Below, piece after piece: positions 1 through 12,690 of a DNA stretch of 64,000 bases (within the stretch, counting starts at the first letter, position 1; each line of letters opens with the position of its first letter). A program made the translations under genes and the position numbers. The stretch covers positions 24,886,120-24,950,119 of the forward strand of contig CM068373.1 in the NCBI GenBank assembly GCA_034769895.1. The letters are read 5' to 3'. The notes beneath the pieces are model-generated. The model did not search any database. It saw only the letters and a program-made list of their open reading frames with translations, and was not told the origin of the DNA. The stretch is from Magicicada septendecula. Lineage: Eukaryota; Arthropoda; Insecta; Hemiptera; Cicadidae.

Positions 1-903
1 TTATCAGCATGTAGTCCGGGCTTCAGTTTCGTGTACTGCAATGTTCTATTGCAATACCTCTGATATAATATAAGATACTGCACTAGGTGAGATTTGCATA
101 TAAAATAATAATTTTACTCTTGGCATACGATAGCATGTTACAATGAGAGTTGGTTTAAGTAAAGACTCCATGTTGAGACATTTTAAAATAGACAATAAGA
201 TACACGTCAATTTTGTTATTTTTAGTTGGTTTTTGATTGTAAAAAAGCAATGAGTGAGTTTAGATGAGTTTAGATGTAGTGCGAACATATGAGTAAGCAT
301 ATGGGGAGTGCGCGTGCATTGATGTGAATAACTATGTTACAAAATAATAACAAACACAGATTAAATTTTATGACTTTTGTGTAAATAAAATTTTTGACAT
401 AATACTTACACCAGACTGTACATAAAATAAAGACCTATCTAGGAGTAATATTTGCTAATAACTTGTAGAACGAAATACGTGAGTTTTTGATAAAAACGTT
501 TTATGACCCAAAAGAAAAGCAATAAAATTAAACAGGTTTTATTGGCACGTTTTAATTTGGTCATAGTCAATGTTCTGCATGAAGAACGTCATCTGGATTG
601 TAGCCGTAAGGGTATAGGAACATTTTGAGCAATGAAATTGGCTAATACGTACATTAGTTGATATTATCCTTCATGATATGTAAGGTAGTCCCGCTTAGAA
701 CTCAGATTGAGCAGTCTCTTTTGAACTTAATAACGTGTAACCGTTCCCTTTGATTTATGACGATAAGTCTATCAGGAGTGACGAGCACATGTAATAAACG
801 TCACGACTAAGATAAGAGTGTTACTATAGAACAGTACAGGATTGTCCTATTAAGGGTTGAAAGAACACTTCAAGTTAGCCGGAGTAATGTGTAGTTATAT
901 ACA
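1..903. other. AT-rich DNA, no gene seen
   Basis: No open frame here has recognisable protein similarity, and I see no tandem or inverted repeat of note. The short frames present are what AT-rich DNA gives by chance. Confidence 0.6.
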
Positions 904-1297
904 CAACACAACCCTCTAATAATTATTAAATCGCCACTGTTTGTAGAAGTACCAACCCGGAAACGACCCTGAACGCTGGAGAGCAGGAGGGCATCCTGAC
1001 AAAACACAACTCTCTAATAATTATTAAATCACCACTGTTTGTAGAAGTACCCATTCCGGAAACGACCCTAAACGCTGGAGAGCAGGAGGACATCCTGACA
1101 AAACACAACTCTCTAATAATTATTAAACCACCACTGTTTGTAGAAGTACCCAACCCGGAACGACCCTGAACGCTGGAGGCCAGGAGGACATCCTGACAAA
1201 ACACAACTCTCTAATAATTATTAAACCTCCACTGTTTGTAGAAGTACCCAACCCGGAAACGACCGTGGACGCTGGAGGCCAGGAGGACATCCTGACT
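904..1297. repeat. Minisatellite, four copies of a 98-99 bp unit
   Basis: Four head-to-tail copies can be phased by the shared word CTCTAATAATTATTAAA, which recurs at 914, 1012, 1111 and 1209 (spacing 98, 99 and 98). Each unit then carries CACTGTTTGTAGAAGTACC and ends in a GC-richer stretch containing GACCCTGAACGCTGGAG and CATCCTGAC. The copies differ by a few substitutions and single-base indels. There are no unique spacers, so this is a tandem repeat and not a CRISPR-like array. The reverse strand stays open through three units, but that frame only reflects the repeat. Confidence 0.93.
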
Positions 1298-2937
1298 GAA
1301 CAACGTTAGGAACAACAGTATCCTGAACGTCTACCTAAAAGAAACATCTGTCGCCGCTTATCAGGAACAGGAGGAGTGACTTCGCATCGTTCATAAAAAA
1401 TAGAAGTATAACCATTTATATAAACTCTATTAAAACAGTCGTAAATAAAAAGACAAAAAGAAGTTGTATAAATTATGATTTTATGTAATTACGAGAGAAT
1501 ATAGGAGAGAATTATTTTAAGTTTGTAAAGAATAGGTCAACAGAAATTGTTAACTAATTTATTCGTAACAGAAAGAGTTAATTAATTTTAATTTACAGGA
1601 ACATTTAATTAATTTGGTATGTTATCATATACAATAGTAAAGTATTGGTGCAATTTACAAAAAAAAAATCTTTATTAAAACCGGAGCATTCCAGTATCTG
1701 AATATCGACTGCTTATTCTATGCGACCTTATAAATCGCAATACATGTGATAGATATGACAATTACATAATTTAATTTCCTATATGAAAGACAGTGTCACA
1801 CTTTACAGTTGTCAGTACACTATAATGTTGTAATAAAAGTTCAGATTAAAGCGATAATAGATATTTATTTCGAAATAGAGACTTCGGGTTTATTTTAGTA
1901 AGTTTTGTAAATTACATTTAGGTCACACTGAGATATTTCAGTCAAGATTTACCTTACTACATTCTCAAATATCATTTTTATTCTATCTTGCCCCACATTG
2001 TATACGTCACTGTCAATTAGTTTGGTTGATTGGTTATACTGCCTTTACGAATGAATGTTTCTTCCTTACATATTTAAAAACGATATTAATGTATCAGCAA
2101 GTTATAACATATACCGCTATTAAGAAATAGAAGTTATTACTAAACCTAAAGAAAGGAAAAAATATAACTATTTAAAGTTAATTAATTTTTTTTATGAGTA
2201 AAGAAATCTGTACAAGGGAAAGTAGCAAACTTTGTTGAGGAATTAATTAGACAAAACTAAGACAATTTTCGTCTAAAACTGTACATAACTGTACCTAGCT
2301 TCACTGAAATTTCACTGTTTGAGACTGCTATAGTTGTAAAGTGCAATGACTGTCCTATGCAAACGCATTGTAATTTTACACCTTATGGAATATTTAACCA
2401 AGTACTAAAATAATTAAAAATAATCTTGAACATTAAATCACGCATAAAAAATGTAACTTCTGGTAGTTTGGTGATTTTATATGCTTTGTTATTGCACGTA
2501 TCCGAGAGAAAAAAGTTCAAAATTACACCAATTGCACAAAAAATAAAAATTATGCAGTTAAAAAAGGATTATATTTACAGTCCCAATAATCCATTAAAAA
2601 GGTCTGTCTCACAGTTGCTGCAGCCAGATTCCTGGGTGCCGTTAATTGTTTATTAGAATACTAGTTTTAACATACTGTTAACATTTTCTGAGTTAATTCA
2701 ACTACTTTTTGTAATTTTACTCAGTATTACTGTAAATGTTATCATTCAAGTAATCGTAATAACAGAATAATAGGCCTATTGACTTTTACATAAATAATTA
2801 ATAATTTACTATTATAAAGCAAGAAATAATAGCAATCCGTTAGTAAGTTTAACTTTACGTAGAACGGTAAAAAAAACACATTAATCGTTTTCATAGAAAT
2901 CAAAAATCGCAAAAAAATTAAGTGAAATTAAATCACA
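1298..2937. other. AT-rich DNA, no gene seen
   Basis: No supported gene. The stretch 2636-2750 is recognisably similar to 3783-3895 (shared words such as TTTTCTGA and TTACTGTAAAT or close variants), so an old duplicated sequence lies on both sides of the LINE tail at 2938-3571. Confidence 0.5.
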
Positions 2938-3571
2938 TATTTGTTTCTTTATTGTTATTTGGTGTTCTGCCCTAAGGCTGGTCTTCAAATGGCAACAGCT
3001 CTCCAAGCTGTCCTATCGCGTCAGTCTTTTCGTTCCTTCGTAACACCCTCAGATTTTAATGCTATCTATTAACTTCATTCTTCTACCCCTCTTCTTTTTT
3101 CTCCTTCTACGACACCCTCCATTGCAGTAGTAAGCATGCAGTCTTAAAAAATGACCTAACCAATCCCTTTTCCTATTTTATACTACATTCAGGATTCTTC
3201 TCTCTTACCAATTTCTTCTTAACACTTCATAATTCCTTACTTTATCAACCCACCTCAATTTTTCCATTGCTCGCAAAACGCACATCTCAAAAGCTTCTAA
3301 TCTTTTCTCATCCTTCTTCCTCAGTGTCCATGTTTCTGCACCATATAAAGCAAACCTCCACACATAACATTTGGCCAACCTTTTTCTTAAATTCTTATTA
3401 ATTTTGGCACACAGTAGTCTTATCTTCCCATTAAATGCCTCTTTCGCTATAGCAATTCTTACTGTAATTTCACGAGTGCAGGACATATCTTCACTTATCA
3501 AGCTTCCAAGATTTTTAAACAACTCCACATGTTGTATTATTTGTTTGTGAAGTACGTTTAATGAACGGAAA
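2938..3571 (-). mobile_element. LINE remnant, end of reverse transcriptase ORF and 3' end
   Basis: On the minus strand the frame from about 3571 to 3205 encodes the region after the RT catalytic core of a non-LTR retrotransposon. Landmarks are FKNLGSLISEDMSCTREI, RIAIAKEAFNGKI, KRLAKCYVW, LYGAETWTLRKKDEKRLEAF and LRWVDKVRNYEVL, all typical of RTE/CR1-like LINE tails. Coding similarity continues in shifted frames to about 3000 (DWLGHFLR, basic RRRRKKKRGRR), followed by the 3' end near 2938. The 5' part with endonuclease and RT motifs is absent, as in most 5'-truncated LINE copies. Several frame changes and stops show that it is dead. The exact clade is not determined. Confidence 0.85.
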
Positions 3572-3921
3572 GGATACACTTATTTGGTCCAGCTTACACC
3601 CGTGACACGACAGAAAGCACAAATCACTTGTGCTTTGTGATGGGCTTATTATGCTTACGTATTAAGGTGCTCAACACTTTGCTTTTAGGTTATATTTTGC
3701 TTAGATTAGATAACATAACATGGTTTACAATATTCAGCACTATGAGTAGTTTGTGCATATCCAGTAGTATAGGTTTTCAGTGTTGCTAATTGTATATTAG
3801 AACTCGGGTTTTACCCACTGTTAAAATTTTCTGATTTCATTCATTTAGTTTTCGTAATAAATAATTTTGATTGGTATTATTGTAAATTTTATCAAACATT
3901 AATTTGTGATACAAAATAATA
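3572..3921. other. Unassigned spacer, with second copy of an old duplicated sequence
   Basis: No gene. The part 3783-3895 resembles 2636-2750, the other half of the diverged duplicate flanking the LINE tail. Confidence 0.5.
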
Positions 3922-3926
3922 CTATT

Positions 3927-4466
3927 TTCACATCACAGAACAATCTACGTGTTTATCGAACGTTCGAGAGGGATCCAGAATGTAATGCGGTGGTGTACGT
4001 GACTCTCGACGCATTCGCGAGACTTTTCTGGAAGCCGCCAGCCGCGCGGACTGTGTCAAGGCCGCAATTAATTACGTCGTGCACACTGGCGCTAACACGC
4101 ATTTTGGAGTATTCGGGTCTGTGAGCCTTGTATAAATACCAGTACTCAACGACGTTCAGTTTCAGTTATAGTCGCGATATATTACAGTGCGGTTCCAGTT
4201 TATTGTCGGGCGATACCTTGTGCGTTCAAGTGGTTATTAGTGAAGTGTGTAATAATCGGACGGGATAATTGTAATACAATTGTGTTTAATATTAGTTGAA
4301 AATTTATTTCGTGTGAACAATTTTTATTTGATTTGTTGTAAGAGACTGTGTTGTTAATTACGAACTGTTTAACTGTGATAATTAAAGCTGGTGATTAGTG
4401 ACTTAATTGATGTCTTATATATTTGTTTCCACTGTACCTACAACGATCAAGTAGACCGTCTTAACA
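3927..4466 (+). repeat. Solo LTR, family A, copy 1
   Basis: One of eight loci in the window sharing a roughly 545-bp sequence. The family starts TGTTACGACATCACAGAAC, has ATCTACGTGTTTRTCGAA near the 5' end and a TATAAATAC box around position 210, and ends GTAGACCGTCGTAACA. TG...CA ends with the inverted termini TGTTACGAC/GTCGTAACA are LTR-like. This copy is more diverged at its first bases. CTATT occurs on both sides (3922-3926 and 4467-4471) as a likely target duplication. It is a fossil with no internal region. Confidence 0.88.
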
Positions 4467-4471
4467 CTATT

Positions 4472-5051
4472 TTTTATAAAATGTAAATTATCAATAATTC
4501 ACTATTGCAAAGAAGGTAAGAATAAAAAAAATAATGAAATAAATTACAATATACTTTATTGTTTTATATTACCCCTTGAAGTACACTTTTTTTAAATAGT
4601 TTTTGGTTTACCTTAATACGTTTTCAAACCTCTATAATTTTTAAAACATAATACTAGTAGTTGAAGTTTGTATATGTTTGAGACTTATGTTAACAATAAT
4701 TTTAAAAACCTATTTTATGATAAGAAACGAAAATGGAATTCAATTCAATGAGAATGAAAGCTTCAGTATAGTGTTTGATATTATTGTTATGTTACGAAGA
4801 CTGTTACAAGCGAGTGATATTGGCTTGTTTATTAATGTATAAATAAATTTATACATTTATAATTTTTATACATTTACTAATTATTCCTGTCAAATTAACG
4901 TACGTAACAAGAGAGATTTAACAAAACGTATTGTGTTCATAATCACAAAATTGATATGGGAATATGAATAAACCAATTTGAAATCAAGACGGTAAAACAA
5001 CTGTTGTTCAAACTGAGTACGCACAACAGATGAAGCAAAACAGTTTGGCCT
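4472..5051. other. AT-rich DNA, no gene seen
   Basis: No open frame or structured repeat that I can support. Confidence 0.5.
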
Positions 5052-5128
5052 ATGGGTACGAACATGGCGAGCTAAATTGCTGGTAGACAGGAGCATACTA
5101 TGCGACATTACTGCACTATGAGACATTG
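5052..5128 (+). repeat. Inverted partner of 5690-5766
   Basis: GGGTACGAACATGG followed by GGTAGACAGGAGCATACT and GCGACATTACTG on the plus strand matches, with substitutions, the minus strand at 5690-5766. This gives a diverged inverted pair about 560 bp apart. A smaller direct repeat (CGACAAGTCAG plus GTTTATCCTT) follows at 5130-5240. These may be ends of an unidentified DNA element; I see no transposase. Confidence 0.55.
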
Positions 5129-5689
5129 CGACAAGTCAGCGACAAACATACCGAGAAGTTTATCCTTACTGTAAGACATTATTGTGAGGCATCGCGACAA
5201 GTCAGTTGACAGACAAGAGTTTATCCTTGCAGTGTACTGTAAGGTGTCGTAGAGAGAATTGACCTTTCTCTCTCGTATAAATTCCAAATTTATATTTTTT
5301 TACTTTTTATGTATGCATGTGTATGCATATTTTTTTATTTTCTTTCGACTGATTGAAATATACTCATTAACGTATAACTGATTATGTTATCTAGTGACAG
5401 TGACGAAACTTATATGTCTTTATGTACAAAATGGTGGCCAGTATCAAACTCTTCAAACCGCCGATATAGCGCCCATTTCATTTATAATTAAAAATCAAAA
5501 TATTAACTATGAAACTGGAATCACAACGAAAAACGTAGGCTATATGAACTGACAAGCACTTCCACCTGAACTCGGCTGCGCTATGGAGTGAGGGTCATGT
5601 GACTCAGTGAACCAATCAGGTAGCGCGCCACAGTACGACATTGCTTTCTTCCGTGAGGAAAAAACAAAATAATTTGTTATGGCCTCACT

Positions 5690-5766
5690 GTCGTACAGTA
5701 CGGCAATGTCGCTCAGTATGCTGCTGTCAACCAGTAATGCTGCGTCGGCATGTTCGTACCCTAAGC
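5690..5766 (-). repeat. Inverted partner of 5052-5128
   Basis: The minus strand reads GGGTACGAACATGCCGACG, then GTTGACAGCAGCATACTGAG and GCGACATTGCCGTACTG, paralleling 5052-5128. A 110-codon minus-strand frame covers 5540-5872, but I find no family match, so I do not call it a gene. Confidence 0.5.
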
Positions 5767-5872
5767 TATGTTTTCTGACGGAAAGGCGTGTTTCAGACTT
5801 TTGCCTATGACGTCGAGGATGAACCACTAATAGCCAGTAGAAGCACTCTATGCCATAATTATTTTTAAACAC

Positions 5873-7396
5873 TGAATTATTATAAAAATCAATAGTTATT
5901 TCTAGTCCTTTTAATTTAGATCAAATTAAATCGATTTCAGAGGTATTATGTAAGCGGGCTCGGTTACTTGTAAACAAACAACGTTTTTATGTTTTCTTAC
6001 GCGGTCAATTGCTCCCCGCACTTTCATCCACGGTACTATATAAGTAACCTCTTTATGTTTTATAATCTTTGTGACTTTTGATGCACTTGGAGAGGTCTGA
6101 CCACATATGACCAAATGTTCAGAGTGCCTAATTATCCACGTGTATGATTTATATGTACCTTTATACGTAAGACACAATTCTGTTGTCCAAATAAAAACAC
6201 GAAAAAACTTATTACTACTTATTTCGTCATTGGAATTAATTTTTTTTTAGATGGGTTTTTAAAATTAATTGCGTTTCATTTCTTTGTTATTATTTATTTA
6301 ACTTTAATATCAGTCGCCTTTTATAGAGATTTCCTTTTTTTCATTGCATTCACCTTTATATATTTTTTTTCCGGATAACCTCTCGGACGAAACAGCATGA
6401 ATAATATTACGCTACCAGTGTCCTAAAGTCCCTCATAATGACACAATTAATAATTGAATCCTACGTATTTTACGAACAGACATAAAAATTAATTATTTCT
6501 GTATATGTTTTAATAGTGCTTAGAGTTTGTGAAGCTGACATTTTTAGTTGTTTGTCCAGTGTTGTATTATTTTCCCTCATGAATACTTCCCTCGACGTTA
6601 TATTTATAACAACGTCGGTTCATCCCTACTTAATTCACTAAAAATATTTATATTGTCGCGTAAATTAGTTACAGTTTTTATACTTAAATATCAGTTCATA
6701 AATGTGAATAAATATTTGGTTTAGTATCACTTGAAATTTTCACCTAGCCCAAAATTTTCGTAAAAATATTCTTAAATTCCTGTTTTCTACAGTCTTGATG
6801 GTTTCTACATTCAGAAAGAATTGTACATTTCTAGCTCGTCCGATCTCGGGAGTAGTAAGGCTGTGACGTCAATGAACTTCATTTAAGGACTCCTAAGACT
6901 TAGCGAGGTCGTTCCAATCTTTAATTTTTCAACAGATATGCTAAAACTATTCTCATATAGTAATTTTCTTAGTAGCTATTAAAGATTCTTCTAAGTTTAT
7001 TACTTTTTCTATGATATAAGTATTAAATAATGGAAGAATATTAATGTAAGATGTTAAAAAGCTTTTCATAAAATTTCATCTAGGAATGATTCGTATCAAC
7101 AAAACAAAAAAACACCTGGGGATGGAAACCAATTGTTTCCTAAGAGGAGTTGCTGCGTTTTCGAAAGAGGTTTATTCTACACCGGGGTAGTAAAAAGGTA
7201 ACTTACCCATTCCCGTATAAATATTTGTACTGTCAATGCGACTACTTTTAATTAATCGTCAAATACTCTTAGCTTGTAGGTTTATTTATAAAAACAGACA
7301 AGTTCACCTGTGAAGTAAATAGAAACTTGAGATATTTTGAATCTCTTACAATTATGTGAAGTTATATACAATTATTATATAACAATGTGAATTATA
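5873..7396. other. AT-rich DNA, no gene seen
   Basis: No supported gene, repeat array or transposon end. Minor G+C islands (near 6830 and 7110) match nothing I recognise. Confidence 0.5.
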
Positions 7397-7675
7397 GCGG
7401 TCGTGGCGTAGTGGCTAGCGTGTGGCGCTGCTACGCTGTCGGCGCGTTTTCGATTCCCGCCAGGGCCATCTGATTTAGAAACGACCGTTCCCCCATCGCA
7501 AGGAAATGGCAAACCAGCGATAGGTATCCTGCCCAGTATAAACCCTCCCCAACTATGCCGTTCGGATCCAGCGTTAAACTGTAGGTCCCATATACATGTG
7601 AGAGACTCCGTAACACACGCACCACGGGTATATGCGAGGAGGGTACAAACCAGTCGAAAGACTGAAGGACCCAAT
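7397..7675 (+). mobile_element. tRNA-derived SINE, full length
   Basis: The 5' end is a degenerate tRNA-like head. It has an RNA polymerase III A box, TGGCGTAGTGG, at 7404-7414, and a B box, GTTTTCGATTCCC, near 7446-7458, at normal spacing. A tRNA-unrelated body of about 200 bp follows. The element is bracketed by similar sequence (AATGTGAATTAT at 7384-7395 and AATGTGAAGTTAT at 7676-7688), which fits a target duplication. It was made from an internal pol III promoter and presumably mobilised by a LINE not identified here. It is not a functional tRNA gene: the cloverleaf cannot be closed. Confidence 0.85.
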
Positions 7676-7893
7676 AATGTGAAGTTATTATAAAAACACA
7701 GGCTTCTTCTTGTTTACACTAGGAAGTGCTAAAATTTTGATGCTGTCCTTTACTCAGTAATATGATGTGAATTATAAACAAGGTTCTTCAGTTTGACCAT
7801 ACACAATACGTTTACTCATGTCTGCTTTGGATCACGGAACACATACTTCAGCGACACAAAGAGACATTGTATTGTCTCTGTATATGTATATAT
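7676..7893. other. Spacer between SINE and Gypsy element
   Basis: Ends in a short TATATGTATATAT tract that matches the (AT)n on the far side of the Gypsy element, so this was probably one AT microsatellite before insertion. Confidence 0.5.
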
Positions 7894-10800
7894 TGTAATA
7901 ATATAAATAAGTTGTAATGTAATATGTTTAATTGGTGTTTAATTGGTGTGTTTCTCGACGTCTTACTGGCCTGAAACACTTCCTTAAGTTTCCCAGCTGG
8001 TCTAGTCCCAATGGTAGCAAGACTGGTCGAGTAGCGTATGTTGATGAAGAAATGTATGTTCAGCTTCACCGAAAGTTTCAAAACAAAAATTATTATTTTG
8101 AAGAAAATTAAAAAAAAAAATTATGTTTATAAAAAAAAATAATTAAAAAAAAATTTTAATTTTATTAATTAATTAATTATAATCAATTAATTAATATAGG
8201 GCTGTGAAGTTTTAAAAAGTGTAATGCTCTTCTGAAAATTTTTATTAGAGTTTTGGTATACTTTAAATAAACTATCACCACTCATAAGACTGTCTTCAAA
8301 CCAATCGATACATGTTTACCTTTTTATTTTTTAGGTTATCTTCACTTATAGGTGGTAAAGTCCTGATAGATTATTAATTATAATTATATTAATGATAACT
8401 AGTAATATTTATGAAATGAAGAACTATTTAGTGTTGAAGAATATTAATGTTTTATTAATTATATATTAATGATAACTAGTAATATTTATGAAATGAAGAA
8501 CTATTTAGTGTTGAAGAATATTAATGTTTTATTAATTAATAGCAATTTGACTCTTATCGATTATTATCGACTCTCAGGATATCGAAAAAATTACAAAGTA
8601 TATTATATAAAAATTATACAGGGTTCTTTAAACAGCCAATTATTATCAAAGTCAGAGAAATCGGGCCAATATTTAAAAAGTATAACGTTACAATCAAATT
8701 AATAATTATTACTAAACACAGACATTGAATAATAATTTGAAAATAAAATAATTGTTTTCACCGAACAGCTGGGTTGAACTAGGAGAAGGCACTGGGATCG
8801 TCAAAAGCAAATGGCGGCCATCAAGTTGATCAAAATGTTGCTCGTTCCTGCTGCGTTCCAAATAATGTATTTTCTGGCAGTATTCCTGTTCTTGTGTCTG
8901 CAAATCTCTTGTTAAATGTTGTGTAGTGACTGGTGTACTGTTTCTGAGTTGTATTTAGTGTATCCGTGTAATTATTAGTTCAAACACTTTCCCCGATTCC
9001 GTCACTAATTTGGGTTAATGTATTATACAGTTTTCTAGTGTTTTGTGGTGTTTTTCGGAGTAGATATGTATTGTTCTGTGTTATGGAGTGTTTCTTGATT
9101 GTTTCTCTTATAATATGATAGTTTTAGAAGTATTTTACAAGTCACTCGCGATTTCACAATAACGTACTATACACTCGCTTTATATGACTATTATAAGTTA
9201 GGTTAGGCACGTTACAAAACGTTTGTCATGTTAACCGTTCAAATACCAATAATTAACTAACTGTTTCCTCCAGTTTCAATTAAACTCTTAGCCAATATAA
9301 TATTATTCTTAACATTGTTCAAATATATTTTCATATCCTGTGCACACTTTAATATTTCACTATATAAATACCTAAACTTGGGTTATTTATCAATTTTATT
9401 CACTAGATGTTATTTAAATTAATCTTTCAGTTCATTCAGCTTATTTTCAGATTAAATAATGCCGTTTTATAGTGTTTTCTGTCCAAAAAATAGTAATTTT
9501 ACTTTCAGTTTGGTATACTCTGAAAAGTAAAAACATCAAAATTTACTTCCTGTCATTATATAAATTCAGCCATTTTATCAGTTATATTTAATATTAATAA
9601 TCCTATATTGTATTAAAAGGTTCATATTCCCTTATTTTCTGGTAATTAATTGAATTAGTTGTATTCTGAAACATTATTCTGAAATATATGACTCCCATGT
9701 CTAAATTTCTGAGTTTAGTCATTTTCATTTTTATTTATAATTCTGAATATAATTTATTAAAATTTTCCTAAATGGTATGTGCAATTATATGGCTTGATCT
9801 CAAGTTTATTTTGTCTAAACCCCTTTTGTTTATTTGCATTTAAATGAGCAATTTCTCTGTTTTGATGAAGTTTGGTTTCCATTCTTTTGGCCTATGATTT
9901 TTTTAACAATTTTTCTTACAAAATATTTTACAAACAATATATGATGTGTGATACCCTCTCTGACTTTTACATATAGTATTATAAATTAAACATGTTTTCA
10001 AATTACACAAAAACAATTAGTATTGGTTACAATACAAATAATAGTTAAACAAAATAAAGAATATTTTTTTAAATAAATGGTTGTCTTCAAGTCAGACATT
10101 TTGCAACAAAATCCTTATTTCTAAACATGGAAATATGGCTTACAAAAAAGGTTTTTTACTAACTAACATCTTAATTACTCTCTACTATTTACAAGTAGTA
10201 ACTATTTTTATAGTTCGGATGTTAGTTGTATCAGACCCAAACAAATGGCCTTATATCTAAAACATTTTTAAACATTCTTTTACTATATACATAAAAACCT
10301 TATATTTATATTCTTATTTCTAACTATTATTATAAGTAGGATTCTACAGTTTTTATACCGTCTTTTATACATTGTCTTTGGGGAATTGTACCCTGTCATT
10401 AATAAATAAATAGTATGAATTGTTCAAAAAGTATTAAGAAATCTGTTTTTTCTTTTTTCATGTAAAACAAAAATGTTATTTTAAACAGATTCATGTCTCA
10501 TGAACAACATATTGTCACAGTACACATTTCAAGTCATTGGAAATTGTATATTTCATTGCATTCAATGTTTGTGATTGCCAAGAATGAAACACAAGGTTCA
10601 TTTTTTTATAATACCCAAAACTATCACTGGTTCACTTTGCACTTTTATATCATGTTAATGCTAAATGGTCGTATAGTCTTATTAACATAATAAATTGGTT
10701 AGCGTTTTTTCAATGGAGATTTGTTCCATGGGTACTATATTATTGTTTCATCTTGGTTCACAGGCAACTTTTACTTTATACACTTCTCTCTCTTAAATTT

Positions 10801-11384
10801 ATATACATGTGGTTTTTATTTCGTTATACTTTTATTTTTTAAATATTTATTTTGGGGATATAGGGATTTGGGTGTCTTTTATAAGAGCATGACATCTTCT
10901 TCAGGATGCTGCCTTCTTCTTCTTTCATCAGTCTTCTTTTCTCCTGCCTTCTGGGACTGGTATCTTCTCCATCTTCTTCTTGATGCCATCAGGTTTCTTG
11001 GGATCTTCTCCATCTTCTTCTTTATTTCAGAAATACACCACCTGTATTGGTTGATCTTGGCTTATTTTAGGGTTTCTATTCTATTTATTCTCCCTCGTTG
11101 TGGGTTTGGTCATATTCTGTACTGCTTGGTTATTTACTTTTTTACCTTCCTGGGTTATACCTTGAAAACCTTTGGTTATGAGACTGGTCTTGGATGACTC
11201 ATCGCTAGTAACTCCTTTTATTTGAACTTGTATTTTCTTTATAATAATGATTTCTTTCCACAGTTGCTATGAATTAATCTATTTATATTAAACTTAATGC
11301 TTTCTTCCAAATTTAAATATTATAACTTTATTATTCTAATGATCAATTGCCATTCAATATTATGCTTATATCTGTCACGCTACA
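7894..11384 (-). repeat. 3' LTR of the Gypsy element (3.49 kb)
   Basis: This copy lies downstream of pol in the element's own direction. It is about 100 bp longer than its partner at 19710-23098, mostly from a 77-bp tandem duplication at 8386-8539 and two small insertions near its outer end. The LTR is very AT-rich, with TTAATTAATTAA-type stretches near 8165-8195. A length of 3.4-3.5 kb is far above the few hundred bases usual for Gypsy LTRs. Plus-strand frames inside it (for example 10721-11197) occur in both copies, but their composition is hydrophobic-biased and they run antisense to the element. Confidence 0.95.
8386..8539. repeat. 77-bp tandem duplication inside the 3' LTR
   Basis: Two adjacent copies of a unit starting ATATTAATGATAACTAGTAA (8386 and 8463). 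The other LTR has this unit once, so the duplication arose after insertion or during the last replication cycle. Confidence 0.9.
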
Positions 11385-11402
11385 GATTGCTCTCCTCCAG
11401 AA
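11385..11402 (-). other. Probable polypurine tract of the Gypsy element
   Basis: On the minus strand the bases just before the 3' LTR read TCTGGAGGAGAGCAATC, a purine-rich run in the place where plus-strand priming occurs in LTR elements. The last few bases are not pure purine, so the exact tract is uncertain. Confidence 0.5.
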
Positions 11403-12690
11403 GTAATTATTTCAGACATGTTTATGGATGAAATAATTTCTTATGATAATTTCATCATTTCTTATAATTCATTTTCTTCTCCATTTTTATATCGACTTTT
11501 TTATATATTAGAGTTTAATTAATTTTATATATATGATTACTTGTTTTACTACTGATCCTTTTCGGATAGTTAGTGTCTTCTGAGATATATTATTATTGTA
11601 ATACATTTTCTTTCTTTATCAACTTCGTGTTGCATCCTTGGGATATTAATTCCCTAACATTCCCTATCACGTGGGCTGGGGCAGATCAGAGGGGCACTGT
11701 ACGCTACTTCTCTGCTGGCCATACACCACTTCTATAAATTGAGTACAGAGGCATATCCATCCCTGCTCAAAAACATAATGCTGCTGGAATTATCTTCAGT
11801 CAGTCATCGAATAAATAAATAAAAAGTAGTCTCATTTTCGACTAATAAAAATATCTTTGGATTCTCCACTTCGTAGTCTCTCAGATTATCTCACATTTTC
11901 TATCTTAATAAATCTTCATAATCATTATTATACTCATTACATATATATTTTTTCAAAACTCTTAACTTGTCTGATATATTTAATTTAATTATGGTTGAAA
12001 ACTTTTCTTTTAATAATTCTGGTTACTGTTTACAATGTAACTCTCTTTCTTCTCCATCTGAATTCTCTTTATACTTTCTTCTGGTTACTCATAGTATTAG
12101 CATGGTCTTTATAAATAGTCTTTCTTATTCATTATTTGAATGGTCTTAATGTATTATATTTAATTTTTTAACATTGTATCTTTACATTAGATATACAGGT
12201 TGTTATATTGATCATTTTATTTAAACATTTTGGTTCTTTCCTTTCTCTTAGAAAGTTATTAATCCGCCTTCGCATTCATTAACATTAATTCATTTATATT
12301 ATATTTCATGTGGTATTTCTTCTCTTCGCATTTCATATCGGTCTTATTATTATCATTGGTTCAAAATCATCTTCTCCATATGTTTGGTATGAGTTGTTCT
12401 TCTTTGCTCTTAATTAACTGTTTTCATTATCGTTTCATAGGTAATTAGTCTCTTTGCTTCCAAATTTTTTCTTCTCTTGCATATTACACTCTTCTTTGTT
12501 ATTCTTCTCTACCCCTTCAAATGCTATTGTGAATATCTAGCATTTATTCTGGATTAACGTTAATTCTCTTTTCTGAATTAATCACTTTATTTTCTTCTCA
12601 ATTCAATCATAATTGACACATAATTATTTTTTGGAAATTGGTTAGTTTTAATGTAAAATTCAAACTATTATTTTTATTTAAATGAAAAAT
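11403..12690 (-). other. Non-coding region between pol and 3' LTR of the Gypsy element
   Basis: Pyrimidine-rich on the plus strand (hence purine-rich in the element's sense) and AT-rich. There is no open frame in the element's direction that could be an envelope gene. It grades into the tandem array at 12690-13765. Confidence 0.6.

Noticed and set aside
904-1297. CRISPR-like array
   Set aside because: Units are contiguous tandem repeats without unique spacers, and the genome is eukaryotic.
5540-5872. 110-codon minus-strand frame
   Set aside because: It overlaps a diverged inverted repeat, and no family resemblance was found beyond a vague transposase-like phrase.
7397-7470. tRNA gene
   Set aside because: The A and B boxes are present, but no cloverleaf can be closed and a SINE body with flanking duplications follows.
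7375-7674. Minus-strand frames of 99 and 64 codons
   Set aside because: They are antisense to the SINE, and the sequence is fully explained by the SINE.
10900-10935. CTGAAGA on the minus strand within the Gypsy LTR
   Set aside because: There is no GAAA partner or stem at the right distance.
10721-11197. 158-codon plus-strand frame, repeated at 22435-22911
   Set aside because: It lies in both LTRs of the Gypsy element, antisense to it, with Phe/Leu/Tyr-rich low-complexity composition and no recognisable family. Kept only as a low-interest finding.
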